This document shows positions 44,160-55,255 of a DNA stretch of 64,000 bases, piece after piece. A program made the position numbers and the translations under genes. How positions within the stretch are numbered: the stretch's first letter is position 1; each line of letters begins with the position of its first letter. The DNA is from Shinisaurus crocodilurus (taxonomy: Eukaryota > Chordata > Lepidosauria > Squamata > Shinisauridae), in the NCBI GenBank assembly GCA_021292165.1, contig JAHFWL010001001.1, positions 992,001 through 1,056,000 of the forward strand, in the 5' to 3' direction. The notes beneath the pieces are model-generated. The model saw only the letters and a list, made by a program, of their open reading frames with translations, was not told the DNA's origin and ran no database searches.

Positions 44160-44400
44160 GTGGCTGAGCTGTGAATCCTTTGATGACTCAACCCTGGAGA
44201 GTTAAATGAGGATGTGTGTTATCTTTCCTGAGATTGCGAATGCATGAATTAAATGCTCTTTTGACTGAAGACGGGAAATAATTATTCTTCTGCTTCAAAG
44301 CCATGTCCGATTGAATAACGTCGCCAGCACAACTCAGCAATCACAATCACTGATGAAGACCCATTAAACAGATTGGGCTGAATAATGCACAGGGAAGAAT
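44160..44400. promoter_or_regulatory. Candidate conserved non-coding element
   Basis: Low-repeat, with 'gaattaaatgctcttttgac', 'gaaataattattcttctgc' and 'cccattaaacagattgggct'. Rich in TAAT-type cores. No coding potential. Inference only. Confidence 0.3.
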
Positions 44401-44442
44401 CTTGGCAGCATCTTCGCTCTCAACTCCCACGAACTCATAATG

Positions 44443-44468
44443 ATATATATATATATATATATATATAT
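44443..44468. repeat. (AT)n microsatellite
   Basis: About 13 units. Confidence 0.95.
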
Positions 44469-44779
44469 TCATATGTAGAAAAGGGGCTTCTTTTAAGTGT
44501 GCTGATCCATTCCATCTCAGCACTTGAATAGCCAGGATCTGAGTTGAGGAAGTTGTTTTTATGCTGTTCTGGATATATATAAAGCCAATTTGGGAGAAGT
44601 TGGGAGTGGGGATTGAGAGAGACATATTCCATGCGTTATCCAACACCACACCTGGAAAAGACTTCTGTTTCTGAAGACTGGTCTTAAAAGTAGTCCACCA
44701 TAGTTTTCCTGGAGTTCAGTTGTACACGGAAGAGCCTCCAAAAGTGTACAAGTGTACTGCTATTGCTCATTTTCCAAAG

Positions 44780-45382
44780 TGCTAAAATTAGCATGTATTA
44801 TAGCACACAATTTTCCACAATAGACATAGCTTTCTTTGCAACTTTTCATTCTAGAAGGTGAAAACTGGGTAAATCCTGATGAGAAACAAATTGAAATGAA
44901 TTTCTCATAGCTCCCTGCATCTGGCTGGCCACTGGGTTGGACGCCTGGACAAGATGGGCATTTGGTCTGATCCACTGGGCTCTTCTTCCAAGTGATGTAT
45001 GAGAAATTCATTTCAGTTCATTTTTTTTTTTTTAAACAGGATTTACCTAGTTTGCACCACCTGGGTGGACATGAGACTCAAACGCAATCTGTGGTCAAAG
45101 TCTGTACATTTCCGAGCTTGCTGTTTGACGCCCAAGGATGCCCGCAAAACGCATCTCGCAGCATGCATATGTTTGAAAAATGTGCACAAGCATGAATTTA
45201 ATCCATGGGAGAAGAATACATACTTTTGGAAAAATGAGCATGGAAATATGTGCAAATTTCATGCGAAAACAAAACAAAACAAAGCTCTCAATTTGATACA
45301 GATGTGAATTGGAAAGAGCTTCGAGTTGGTATTTGGAGAACTTTGACAAACTCGAGTTTTGCTTGTTCGCCCATCCTTACTC
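44780..45382. repeat. Family A repeat, inverted 5' end plus full copy
   Basis: A reversed 5' end (about 44830-44907, 'gaaatgaatttctcat') faces a full + copy beginning 'tgagaaattcatttcagttc' at 44999. The full copy shows 'ccgagcttgctg', 'gagaagaatacatacttttg' and the end 'ttgttcgcccatcc'. A CR1-type 3' end (about 44905-44990) lies between. Confidence 0.6.
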
Positions 45383-45399
45383 TCAGACTCTTATTTTCC

Positions 45400-46090
45400 A
45401 TTGTAAAACCTGGATACTCAGCACACATTTCCTGGGATCACAGCCGATGCTGATGACATTCACCTTTGTAAATTAAAGTCTGAAAGGGCACCTGTAACAA
45501 TCATCCAAGCACTCTTAATAAGGAACAAATAGAACTTGCTGCAAACTACATGAGCTGCACTTAGATGGACAAGTGCCTCATGGCCAATGCATTAGAACGG
45601 CACCAGCCAGAGAGCACTTCTTTCAAGCCGGGATGGCTGTAGGTGGGAGGATATGGGGCTTAAGAGGAAGCAGCTTGAAGAAGGTCCATCATACAGTCTT
45701 CTTTTGTACTCTTGAAATTATCCACCCGCATGAAGAAACTTAGCTATTCTTAGCGGCAACTGGGGGCAATGCAATGCATAAGCTTTCCTGCTGAATTATG
45801 AAATATGATAGCTTTTATTAAACCCATTACAATTGCAGTGTCTCTGCTAAGCAGGGTCTGGAATATAGAATAAGTAGGGTGCATAATTCCATATAAATAT
45901 TTAAGATTTTGGAGCCTGATATGGCTTTTTTTAGGCTCTTAAGGCAAAGACGTGTAGTGAGTACGGCCATTTCCTTCTACATTGCAGGAAACTTTCCATT
46001 TCTGAAGATGTGCCAGGTTGGCAGGTCCTGTGAGCTGCTGAAAAACTTTGGCAGCAACATGGCCATGATCATGCACCCTCCAACTTTTCA
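45400..46090. other. No recognisable gene or repeat
   Basis: AT-rich, no family signature or exon. Confidence 0.3.
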
Positions 46091-46099
46091 CAGATGAAA

Positions 46100-46460
46100 A
46101 CAGGGACATACTTGTCAATCTATCAATTTCAGCTTCTCTTTGTTTCCCATTTCTCCAATCTTGAGTTCCTGAATGTTGAGATTTTTTTAAAAAAAAAACT
46201 TTGCATGAAAATTCACAAGCATTTTTTTTGCACATTTCTCCTAAGACATGTTTTTTGTATGCCTTTTTGCCTAATGTACACATTTTTGCAAGCAATTTTC
46301 CTAATAATAATGCATCTTGAAGAGTATTTCCTGGGTGATATATGCATCGTGTATGCCTTTTTTTTTTTATTGGAGAGCTCCGTTGCAAAATTGGAGAACT
46401 GATTTTGAAGGGTAACTGGGTTTTGATTTGTGTATTGGTTCAAAAGCGTGAAATTTGGTA
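46100..46460. repeat. AT-rich dispersed repeat related to family A
   Basis: 'tgcatgaaaattcacaagc' and 'ttctcctaagacatg' type blocks. T-rich; poly-lysine or poly-phenylalanine frames are artefacts. Confidence 0.4.
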
Positions 46461-46499
46461 AGCTGGCATTAAAAAGCTAACTGAATGACTTTCTCCACC

Positions 46500-47980
46500 A
46501 TCTCCACTTCTAACACACCAAGGGCACAATCCTATGGATGCTAGAAAGAGTCTAGATGGCCATAGGATAATTCGGAGACCCAGTTCTGACCTTGGAAATG
46601 TGCTCCACAGTTGTAGCTGGCATGCCTAACTCGGAGTGCCCTCAGGCTACCTTGTAAGATAGTTTGTTAGCATGACAACCACCACCAGAATTTTCACCCC
46701 TATATGAATGTATGAACCTCTTGATTTGGGGGATGGTTTTTGGCTTCAGAAATCTCCCACCAGGAATGTAAGTAAAAGTGTCTACCACTGACCACAATGT
46801 ATAGCCCTAACAAGAAGGCCCTGTGAGGGCACCTCTGCAGCTGTATGGAGAAACAGTATGGAAAGAGTGGGCAAAGAGAGATTGAGATCAGCCCCACCAT
46901 GCATGCATGAGGGTGAAGCAAACCTTTGCAGATTGACCATGAGTGTGTGATGACCCAGGACTGGGAAGCCTCAGAGGCCGAAGCCTCCAGTGACAATGAC
47001 TCCAAGGAGGCATCAGAACTAGTTCTTGGTCCTTCTGAATTGGGGACGACTGCCTCAGACCCCATATCCTATCTATGCAACCTGCAAGAGGTGACACTGC
47101 CCCTTGACTCCAAGGAGTGGACCTCAGACTCCTCTAGTGATTAAGGAGACCTCGAGGAGCAGTGCCTGAGTGTCTCCTCCAACCTTCACTCCCCAGGAAA
47201 TGCCAACATCAACAGGAAAAGGCCAACAACTCTTTAATAGCCAGATACAGCACCTGAGGGGGGGGGGGTTGGAGCTTCCAGAAAGACTCTCCGGACCTGA
47301 GTATGAAAACCTGCCAGTTGCTCCCAGTCAGTGCTGGAGTAATTTGTCAGTGTTCTACCACCAGGGTTGCTGTCTATGGTCCTGAAATCAACCCAAGCTC
47401 TAGCAGGATGGGTGGGGGTGCTATTGGGGCTCTGTTCCTGGTTCCTGACAAGTAAATATCATGGGCCAGCACTGAGAGAGGTTAACTGTCATTCAGATTA
47501 TTTAATATGAACCTAGTTCTTTAAGAGAAACTTGGCAGTAAATCCAATCTAAATTTTAAAATTTAAATAGGTCATATTTTTTTTTAATCCACCCTGGCTA
47601 TAGATGGACCTTTAGTCCAATCCTGCTCCTTATGGGGTGGGATTTCCTTTTGCCCCTCACATCACTTTGCATCACTTGGTCAAAGAGACGATACTCCTTA
47701 CTCCACGAAAACAAAGGCCGTTTATCGATGAAATGCTTGTCGAGAGAAGGTACAACAGAAAGCAAGCCGCTCTCCAGCCCAGGATGATGAAGGCTGCAAT
47801 TCTATACGCACTTGAGTTCTAAATTAACTCAATAGGACTTACTGAGTAGGCACCCAATGAGCTGCACAGCAATACTTTCAGGCTCTGTGAGCATAAAGAT
47901 ACATAAGTGCTATATCCCTAATCCAAATAATGCTTTTCATCAATATTTGCTGGGGGGGGGCAGGGCGGGATGCTCAAATA
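46500..47980. other. No confirmed gene; acidic open frame only
   Basis: A 72-residue + frame at 46926-47144 is rich in Asp, Glu and Ser and could be a decayed retroelement fragment, but there is no motif. The rest shows no family signature. I do not annotate a gene here. Confidence 0.3.
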
Positions 47981-47981
47981 G

Positions 47982-48160
47982 GGACATGGGAAGCTGCCTT
48001 ACACCAAGTCAGACCCTTGGTCCACCTAGCGCACTATTCTTGGCACTGACTGGCAGTGGCTGTCCAGAGCTTTTTCTGCCCTACCTGGAGATGCCCAGGA
48101 TTGAACTGGGACTTCCTGCATGTGAAACACATGCTCTACCACTGAGACACAGCCCCTCTC
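47982..48160 (-). mobile_element. Second-family tRNA SINE, minus strand
   Basis: 'gggaagctgccttacaccaa', 'cccttggtccacctagc', 'ctggagatgcccaggattga', 'ctctaccactgagacacagc'. Confidence 0.75.
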
Positions 48161-48271
48161 ATGTTCCCATTTGTTATAACCATTCCTGCATTTCTTCTCC
48201 ACCTCTGTGCTTCCCCTTGGATTGCAGAGGCTTCTCTCGGTGGTCCCTAACCATGGATACTTAATATATTG

Positions 48272-48530
48272 AGAGCCAGTGTGGCGTAGTGGTGAGAGTG
48301 TTGGACTGGGACTCGGGAGATCCGGGTCCTAGTCCCTGCTCGGCCATGAAACTCACTGGGTGACTTTGGGCCAGTCGCGGACTCTTCAGCCTAACCTACC
48401 TCACAGGGTTGTCGTGAGGATAAAATGGAGAGGAGGAGGAGGAATATGTAAGCTGCCTTTTGCGTTCCTTGCAGGAAAAAATAGGCGGGGTATAAATAGA
48501 ATAAATAAATAAAATTAATAAAATATAGTG
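48272..48530 (+). mobile_element. Sauria-SINE-like tRNA SINE
   Basis: 'gagccagtgtggcgtagtgg', 'actcactgggtgactttggg', 'cctcacagggttgtcgtgag', 'aggcggggtataaatagaat'. Near full length. Confidence 0.85.
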
Positions 48531-49274
48531 TGTGTTTGCCTTTTCTCAATCTCTACTAGCCTTACCCTCTGTCAGGGCAGGGAGATGGGTGACAGTCCAA
48601 AGACAGAGGTGTCGAGCCTTTTTCGGCCTAGGGTCCAAATTCCAGTTTGGGAAGGGTTTGAGGGGCAGGGTCAAGGATAAAGTAGGTGGAGTCAAAGCAA
48701 AGTGGGAGGGACCAGGTGGATCCAGGAGTTGCCAGCTTGGGTGGGCAGAGACAGAGCAAGGCCTGCAGACACTGAGACATTGTTCCATGGCACAAGGTAG
48801 CTGTATGCAGAGACAACAGCAGTTGCTCATAACCTCTGACCTGGAAATCCTCCCACCCGGTCCTAATCTCAGGTGTGTATAGATCTGTTCTGGTTAATCC
48901 CAATGGGATCTTCCCTATGGGATGAGATGAAGATTTTCATTGGGACTGCAGCAGTGAAGGAAAAGGTTTAACCCCCTTCCCTTTTTGCTGTGACCCCAGT
49001 CCTGACACCCTTTCCCAGCAACTCCTATCTACAGAGTGTAAAAGATTCGCACAACTCCCTCAGTGGTCGGTTTACCTACATTTATTTATTTATTTATTTA
49101 TGTATTGCTAGCAAAAGCAGTGAACTGTCTGTGGGCTTAATCAGGATCCTGGCATGCAGAAATTCGGCAAATTTCCTCATTGTTCTTACTCCATGCTGAG
49201 AAAAGTGTCATATGCTACATTACAGTTTGCCATGTCCTTGTTAAAGGCACAGGTGTCAGACCATTAGAAAAAAA

Positions 49275-49592
49275 GTTGGAAACGCCATTCAGTGGCAAAG
49301 AAGGGGCACTCTGCACAAGGGGCACTCAGGACACGGAATAATGGGCTCAAGTTACAGGAACCCAGATTCCACCTGAACATCAGGAAAAATTTCCTGACTG
49401 TTAGAGCAATAAGACAATGGAACCAACTACCTAGGGAGGTGGTGGGCTCTCCCAATCTGGAGGCATTCAAGGTGAAGCTGGACGGCCATCTGTCAGGGAT
49501 GCTTTGACCTGGATTCCTGCATTGAGCAGGGGGTTGGACTCGATGGCCTTGTAGGCCCCTTCCGACTCTACTTTTCTATGATTCTATGATCC
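49275..49592 (+). mobile_element. CR1 LINE 3' end with open ORF2 C-terminus
   Basis: The + frame reads RTRNNGLKLQEPRFHLNIR, NFLTVRAIRQWNQLPREVV and LEAFKVKLDGHLSGML, the C-terminus of CR1 ORF2. Then comes 'gagcagggggttggactcga' and the 3' repeat 'ttctatgattctatgat'. 5' truncated. Confidence 0.85.
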
Positions 49593-49839
49593 CCATTACC
49601 GTTTCACACGTTCCATCCCCAAGGACTTCCAGCAGCTCATGCCCTGCCGTGCATTTGGATTTACAGACCCAGACATTTAAAAATTCAACCTCTCCCTGTG
49701 ATGTTTACCTCTTTGGAAGTGCCAGTTTACTCCTCTGACACCACGAGAGCAGGAAATGTCCCAGAAATGACAGGTTTGGCTTCCTTTCCCGCACCTGCCG
49801 CCTCCTGCCACCCGCCCCGCCCTTCCAGATGGCGCTCTA

Positions 49840-50600
49840 GGGGTTGACTCCTGCCACTCCAGGAATATGTGTTAATGATGACTGACAGGTCTTAAAAGTG
49901 TAACTTCAGCACCTCGCTGTCAGCGCACCTCAGACTTCAGAGGCATCGCACACACGCTGGAAGGTGTTTAAAAGGCTTCCCGGGCTGCGCTTTCCCAGCC
50001 ACAAACACGCCACCCCCCACCCCCCTTTGCCAGCAGCGGCTGCTGACCGCCCTTTGTTGGCTGCGACCTTGCCGGGGTTTGCCGGCGACGTGAAAATGAG
50101 CAACGCGGTAGTTAGCGAGCGAAATGAATGAGGCTTCCCCCCCCCTCTATCCCCTCCCTCCCATTGTGCAGAGCAAACCTCTGAGCTGACAGGAGTAGAA
50201 ACCTCTGTTCCAAAGTCTAAAGCAGTTGGCAGGTTTCTCAGTACCAGTTTTTTTTTTTGTTTTTTTTTGTTTTTTGTTTTAATATGCCCCCAAGTGGGTC
50301 AAACAGTGGAGAGAGAAATGGAGGTGGGGGGGGATGCGTGGGTGGGATGGAAGAGAGAGGGGGGGAAGTTTTGTGGCGGAGAAGGGCCATCTGAAAGCCA
50401 CCAGTTTGGAATTTAAGTCAGATGGGCCTCGCGGTTGCGCCAAAGGCTCCGGCGTCATCCTTTGATTGACTCTAGGCTTAATGCTTCCTGCCACTTACCA
50501 GCACTTGTCTGTGCTCATTAGCACGGAGTTTGTGGGCAAAGAGTCAGATCTCCACTAGAGGAAAATGTTAATATGTGCCGTGCTCACTGAATATTTAAAT
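49840..50600. promoter_or_regulatory. Candidate conserved non-coding / CpG-rich regulatory block
   Basis: Low-repeat, GC-rich, with CpGs, in otherwise AT-rich DNA. Includes 'gtcatcctttgattgactct' (a TCF/LEF-like ctttgat core), 'ctgtgctcattagcacgg' and 'gctgacaggagtag'. No open frame with exon character is seen. A promoter, enhancer or ordinary GC-rich island are all possible. Confidence 0.3.
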
Positions 50601-50663
50601 GAGACAGCGAGGAGCAAACAGGCCAGTCATGAATGTGACCTCAATGTTCAAAGGTGAAAGAGA

Positions 50664-50820
50664 TTTCATAGATCAGAGAGTCGGAAGGGGCCTACAAGGC
50701 CATCGAGTCCAACCCCCTGCTCAATGCAGGAAACTAGAGGTGGGGTCTCCCATCCAAGTAATAACCAGGCCTGACACTGCTTAGCTTTCCACACTCAGAC
50801 AGGCTGAGCCAGCGTGAGCG
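50664..50820 (-). mobile_element. Chimeric SINE: 5S rRNA head, CR1-like tail (minus)
   Basis: 'agagagtcggaaggggccta', 'ccatcgagtccaaccccctg', then 'gtctcccatccaagtaataa', 'ccaggcctgacactgcttag' (5S in reverse) and the cap 'gctgagccagcgtgagc'. A possible short duplication agagat flanks it. Confidence 0.8.
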
Positions 50821-50929
50821 AGAGATGGGGTGTTGTGTGGAGAAAAGTGTGTTTGTGGCTGGCAACCTGTTCTTGGCCACAATGTCCGAGCTATGGGTGG
50901 GTGAACATGCGATGTCTTGAGGTCATGAA

Positions 50930-51355
50930 GGTTCTCTGAATTCCTCTTTGAAGCTCAGTTCGCCTTGTTCACATTCCTGAATGAGGTGGTGTGTGTGAGT
51001 GAGTGAGTGAGTGAGTGAGTGAGTGAGTGTTTTGGCAATAGGAAAAATGCTCATTTTTGATTGGGAAAAACGTACAATTTTAAAAGTGTGCAGCCAAAAT
51101 GCACACTTTTCACCCATAGGCTAAAGCATGAATAGGTGGATTCCTGTGGGGAATGTGCATGCGCTCAAACACACACTTGCTTGCACATTTTTGTTAGTGT
51201 GCACTTGGGCAAGTGTGCATTTTCAAACCAAACGCAAGTCTCAGAAATTGCAAAGAATTCCCAAGAATCGTTCTGATGGCGTTCACATTTGTGGTTGTGA
51301 ATCGGATATGTTCATGTGAATTGTGAACAGGAAATAAATTCCTGTGCATCCCTAT
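50930..51355. repeat. 'gtgcac' dispersed repeat with (TGAG)n insert
   Basis: A (TGAG)n tract at 50996-51027 is followed by 'aaaatgcacacttttcaccc' and 'ggatatgttcatgtgaattg', ending 'tgtgcatcccta'. Confidence 0.5.
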
Positions 51356-51559
51356 AAAAAAAAAAATTGTGTATGCTGAAGGACCACCAGACCCTTGAAG
51401 GACAAAAGGACAAGCCACAAATGCAGAATGGGGGGACTGAAAGAATAGCTCCTTTGATGGAACGTGGGAGACTCCACTTTTATGCAAACTTCACCAGCTG
51501 CCAGCTTGTTTCTGGGGTGCAGTTCAAAAGGCCTGGCTATGACATTGACATTTAAATCC

Positions 51560-51760
51560 CTGCAGTTTAGAGCCAGGATCCCTTAAGGATTTCCTCCTCC
51601 TGTATATTCCTGTTCACCACCCTCTGCAATCAGCTCGAGAGGTCCTCCTGCCTGTGTTCCATCACTGGCTGTGCTACATCTGATGGGAATTAGGAATGGG
51701 GCCTTCTTCATAGTTGTATCCACAATGTGGAATTATTTTCCCAGAGAGTTCCATTTTGCC
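51560..51760 (+). mobile_element. L2-type LINE ORF2 fragment, degenerate
   Basis: The + frame has 'LKDFLLLYIPVHH' and 'REVLLP', then 'GMGPSS' and 'NYFPE'-like text, weak matches to the L2-type tail. Low confidence. Confidence 0.35.
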
Positions 51761-52119
51761 CCTTCACTGCGTAGGGAAGCATGAGAATTTTGTTCCAGTT
51801 TGGTTTTGATTTTTTAAAAAATTACCAGAAATTGCAAAGTTCTCCATATTCTGGAAAAAAGAACCTGAGATTTTTTAAAAAACATAATCAAATGTGGGAG
51901 AAACCAAAATGGACAGATTCATCCATCCAGGCCCAGGGCCTTCAGTGCTAAGCTCTTAACTATCTGGGTTTGAATCTCTGTGTAAGCAACCATTTCAGTG
52001 CTGAATTAGGTTTGCCACTTTTTTTCTTCTTTCTGACAGGCCCCTCATCTTTCATCAGGCAGGTTCAACATGGTCCACACCATGCTAGAAATAGCTGTCC
52101 CTATTCAATTTGGCTGGTG

Positions 52120-52280
52120 CAGGTGGGTGAGAACTGTATTTGGTTTTGATAAGAATCCACCAAAATGTGTGAAGTTCTCCTTCTACAGGGCAAAAACAGC
52201 TTGATATGAGGGGGGGGGGGGACACGAATGTGGGAGAAAGTGAAATTGACAGATTCGTCAATCCCTACAGTCACTAGCAA
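52120..52280. repeat. 'gaaattgacagattcgtcaatccc' dispersed repeat
   Basis: The terminal block recurs (variably) at 13920-14080, 34590-34790, 35170-35330, 51770-51940 and 61550. Non-coding. Confidence 0.5.
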
Positions 52281-52514
52281 TTAAAAACTCTTAAAAGTTG
52301 CACACATTTATTAAACATATTAATATATCAAAATACATAATCTAAATAACACAAATATAAATCCATATCAGGGAGGAAAATGTCACAGTTCTAGGCTAGA
52401 TTTGGTGTCCTACTTATTATTATGCAATCTTTACACACACAAAAAAATAACATAACGGAGTTTTGTTAAGCTCTTATTGTAATATTGTGTTGATTTTAAA
52501 ATATTGTATGCCAT

Positions 52515-52515
52515 C

Positions 52516-52554
<39 letters not shown>

Positions 52555-52557
52555 TTA
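52515..52557. repeat. (TTTA)n microsatellite
   Basis: About 11 units, ending near the next repeat. Confidence 0.95.
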
Positions 52558-52645
52558 TATTTATCAATCGCCCATCTGGCCGGTCACCCGGCCACCCTTA
52601 AACGTTTTTAAGAAAATCTGGAAAGACTGGGTAAAATCCTGAAAT

Positions 52646-52668
52646 AGATAGATAGATAGATAGATAGA
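52646..52668. repeat. (GATA)n microsatellite
   Basis: About six units. Confidence 0.95.
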
Positions 52669-52685
52669 CGACGTAAAATAAAATA

Positions 52686-52935
52686 CAGTCATGCCTTTGA
52701 TGGAGAGCATAATTCGTTCCGGAAACGTGCTTGTAATCCAAAACACTCTTATATCAAAATGAAATTCCCGCAAAAAAATTTGTACAGAGAATTTTAATTT
52801 AAGCCGTACTACAGTACTTGTATTGCAAGACGTCGCTTGTATATCAAGTCAAAACAAATTAAATAAATATTTAAAAATTTGCTTGCCTTGCAAAACGCTC
52901 TCAAACCAAGTTACTTGCAATCCAAGGTATTACTG
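52686..52935. mobile_element. Tigger-like (Tc1/mariner) MITE
   Basis: Left CAGTCATGCC pairs with right GGTATTACTG (inverted CAGTAATACC). The dinucleotide TA is duplicated on both sides (52684-52685, 52936-52937), as for Tc1/mariner-type elements. Internally 'aattcgttccggaaacgtgc' is of the Tigger terminal type, and 'caaaacgctctcaaaccaa' is its inverted partner. It is 250 bp and non-coding. Confidence 0.75.
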
Positions 52936-53419
52936 TAGGTTGTGGGGGAGACCAGAAGGGGGCAGAGACATCTGAAACCGAGTGGTAGTAGTGCCGGCTC
53001 TGGGTTTTCTTTTGGGGGGGTGGGATTGAGCAAGATGCCTTGAGTGGCCTTATTTCCTCCTGGCAACTGTCAGCCGCATCCCACGTACTTGCGTTCTCTC
53101 TCCAGGCCACAAACACCCAGATTGGATGCTGCTGCTGCTGCTCGGCTCGGCTCTTGTAATTGCTTCCATGCTCCAAGAGGGCAGGTGAACAGGCAGCAGA
53201 AAAGCAAGAAAGAGGTGCAGCAGGAATAGGAGGCTCCAGGGGTTTGGCAGTGGGGCCCCCTCCTGGGTTGTGGGCCTTGGCAAGTGCCTGAGCATTCCAA
53301 TCAAAATGACAGGACTCTTTCTGGGTAGAAATGAAACGGACATAAAAAGACAAGGTAATGAAAAACAACAACAACAACAACAACCACCCTATGACAATGA
53401 AAACACATCACATGAAAGC

Positions 53420-53850
53420 GAGATAAAAGCTAGCAGCGGCACATAATAAATCACAGAGTGAAACCAGTAGCCAGGGAGGGGATAAAACAGTGCAAAGCTT
53501 TTGAAGCACTAAAAAGTGTCTAAAGTGCCTACAGATATTAAAAGGAGAGAAAGAAAAAAAAAAAAGAGTCTTCATGCGGTGCCAAGAGAGACGGTGGCAT
53601 ATAGATGCCAGACTGAGCCTCTCTCAGGAAGGCCTGCAGCAGTGGGTGCCACCACTGAAAGTGTCCTCTCTCTTATGGCCACCTGCTCCACCTCATTTGC
53701 AGCCAGGAGAGAGAGAAGAAAGACTGTGATGGCACCGGGCCCTTTCAGCGAATGGATCATTATTTGGCAATATATATTGGAAGCAGTCAAGACCTCCAAT
53801 CCAGATCAGTACCACAGTGGTGGGGACAGGGATTAGAGACTCCCCTAGCC
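53420..53850 (-). mobile_element. Probable L2-type LINE tail, diverged
   Basis: 'gtgccaccactgaaagtgtc' matches the ORF2-tail block 'gtgccaccactgagac' at 1.8 kb. The rest is decayed. Confidence 0.4.
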
Positions 53851-53903
53851 ACATGCTGGTGGTCCTGATGCAAATCAGGACTCCTGTGCTTACTCCAGAA
53901 TAA

Positions 53904-53945
53904 AAAGAAAGAAAGAAAAGAAAAGAAAAGAAAAGAAAAGAAAAG
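53904..53945. repeat. (AAAG)n/(AAAAG)n microsatellite
   Basis: Purine-only tract. Confidence 0.95.
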
Positions 53946-53949
53946 ATGT

Positions 53950-54418
53950 AAGGATGCATGAGAAAGTCATTTCAGTTTGTTTTTGATCAGAATGCAATGT
54001 ACCCAGTTCTCACCTTCCAGACTGAACATGGACTCAGACACAATCTTCGGCCGAAGTCCGTGCGTTTCCAAGCTTGCGGTGTGATTTGTTGACCAGGAAA
54101 AATGCATTTGACAGAGCATGTGTACATTTTTTTTTAAAAAAAACTGTGCATGAAAAGATGTGTGCTTTTGAAAAATGTGCACAATTGATCTTTCATTCAT
54201 GGGAGAAGAATGCGTACAGTTCAAAGATGCGCAGCACTGATGTGTACATTTGGAAAAACATGCGCAGAAATATGCGCATATCTTCATGCAAAGACAACAA
54301 CAATCCCAAACCAAAACTAAGCTCACAATCTGAGACAGACTCGAGTCAGAACAAGCTTCAAGATGGAATTTGGAGAACTTCAGCGAGTGTGGGTTTTGCT
54401 AATTTGCACATCCTTTCT
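53950..54418 (+). repeat. Dispersed repeat family A, full copy
   Basis: Starts 'aaggatgcatgagaaagtca' and ends 'aatttgcacatcctt', so termini AAGGATG and CATCCTT are inverted. Internal blocks match 44999 and 62240 in order. Confidence 0.65.
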
Positions 54419-54424
54419 TGCTGC

Positions 54425-54516
54425 ACCCAGTGAGCTTCATGGCCAAGTGGGGACTTGAACCTGGGTCTCCTGAGTCCCAGTCCAGCACTCTAACCACTAC
54501 ACCACACTGGCTCTCA
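54425..54516 (-). mobile_element. Sauria-SINE-like tRNA SINE, 5' part
   Basis: 'cccagtgagcttcatggcca', 'gaacctgggtctcctgagtc', 'accactacaccacactggct' in reverse. Tail missing. Confidence 0.7.
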
Positions 54517-55255
54517 TGGAGCTAGCTAGCCCTCACTTTTAAAATCAACAACAACCAGAAGGAACAAACCCAAGAACACCCTAGCATTCTGGAGGCAGTT
54601 GTCTAGCATCTTGTCTGTGTGAGATAGACCTTTTTTTGATACACGCAACACAGAGCATGTTTACTATGTGAGCAACTGTGACTGCAGGGCAATATCTGAC
54701 ATTTTGTACCTGGTTTAAGCTTGGAATTTCCACCCCTCTTCACTTTGATCACTCCCTTCAACTTTCACGCACAGTAGTCCTCTCACCCTCCCCATGTAAG
54801 CAAACTCAGAATCCCTTGAGATGGATTAGTTACACCTTACCTCCTTTAATCAACTCGTCTTACTTACAGCCAGAGTTACAGCCATCCTACTCTTTCAGTA
54901 TATGCTTATGGATGGTGGGCATTTGCACAGGACTAGCTAGCGTCAGGAATTGGCATCATCAGGGATCTGCGAAGGCCCTTGCCACAGGCAGGGGACCCAG
55001 TGCCAAACCCTGGAGCATCTTGACCCTCCTGCTCCTCCTCCTAGCTCTTGCTGCCTAATCATCTACCCTCCCCAAGCAAGTGACCAGTAATAGGAGCAAG
55101 GAGAAGGAGCAGCAGCTTCTGCTTGCTTTGCCCTATCTCTCTGGGTGGCGGTGCAGATTGGCTCCAGAGGGACAGGGCAAGAGAATGGGCCGTAGAAAAA
55201 GCTGTGATGAGGTGGTGGGGCTACACACGAAGCCCCCCCCCCGAGGGCATATTTC

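Noticed and set aside
46926..47144. Acidic Ser/Asp/Glu-rich frame
   Set aside because: Could be a retroelement fragment but lacks any motif. No splice sites or continuation.
2797..48160. tRNA genes
   Set aside because: The A- and B-box matches belong to SINE heads with shared bodies; none folds out as an isolated tRNA with CCA-like end context.
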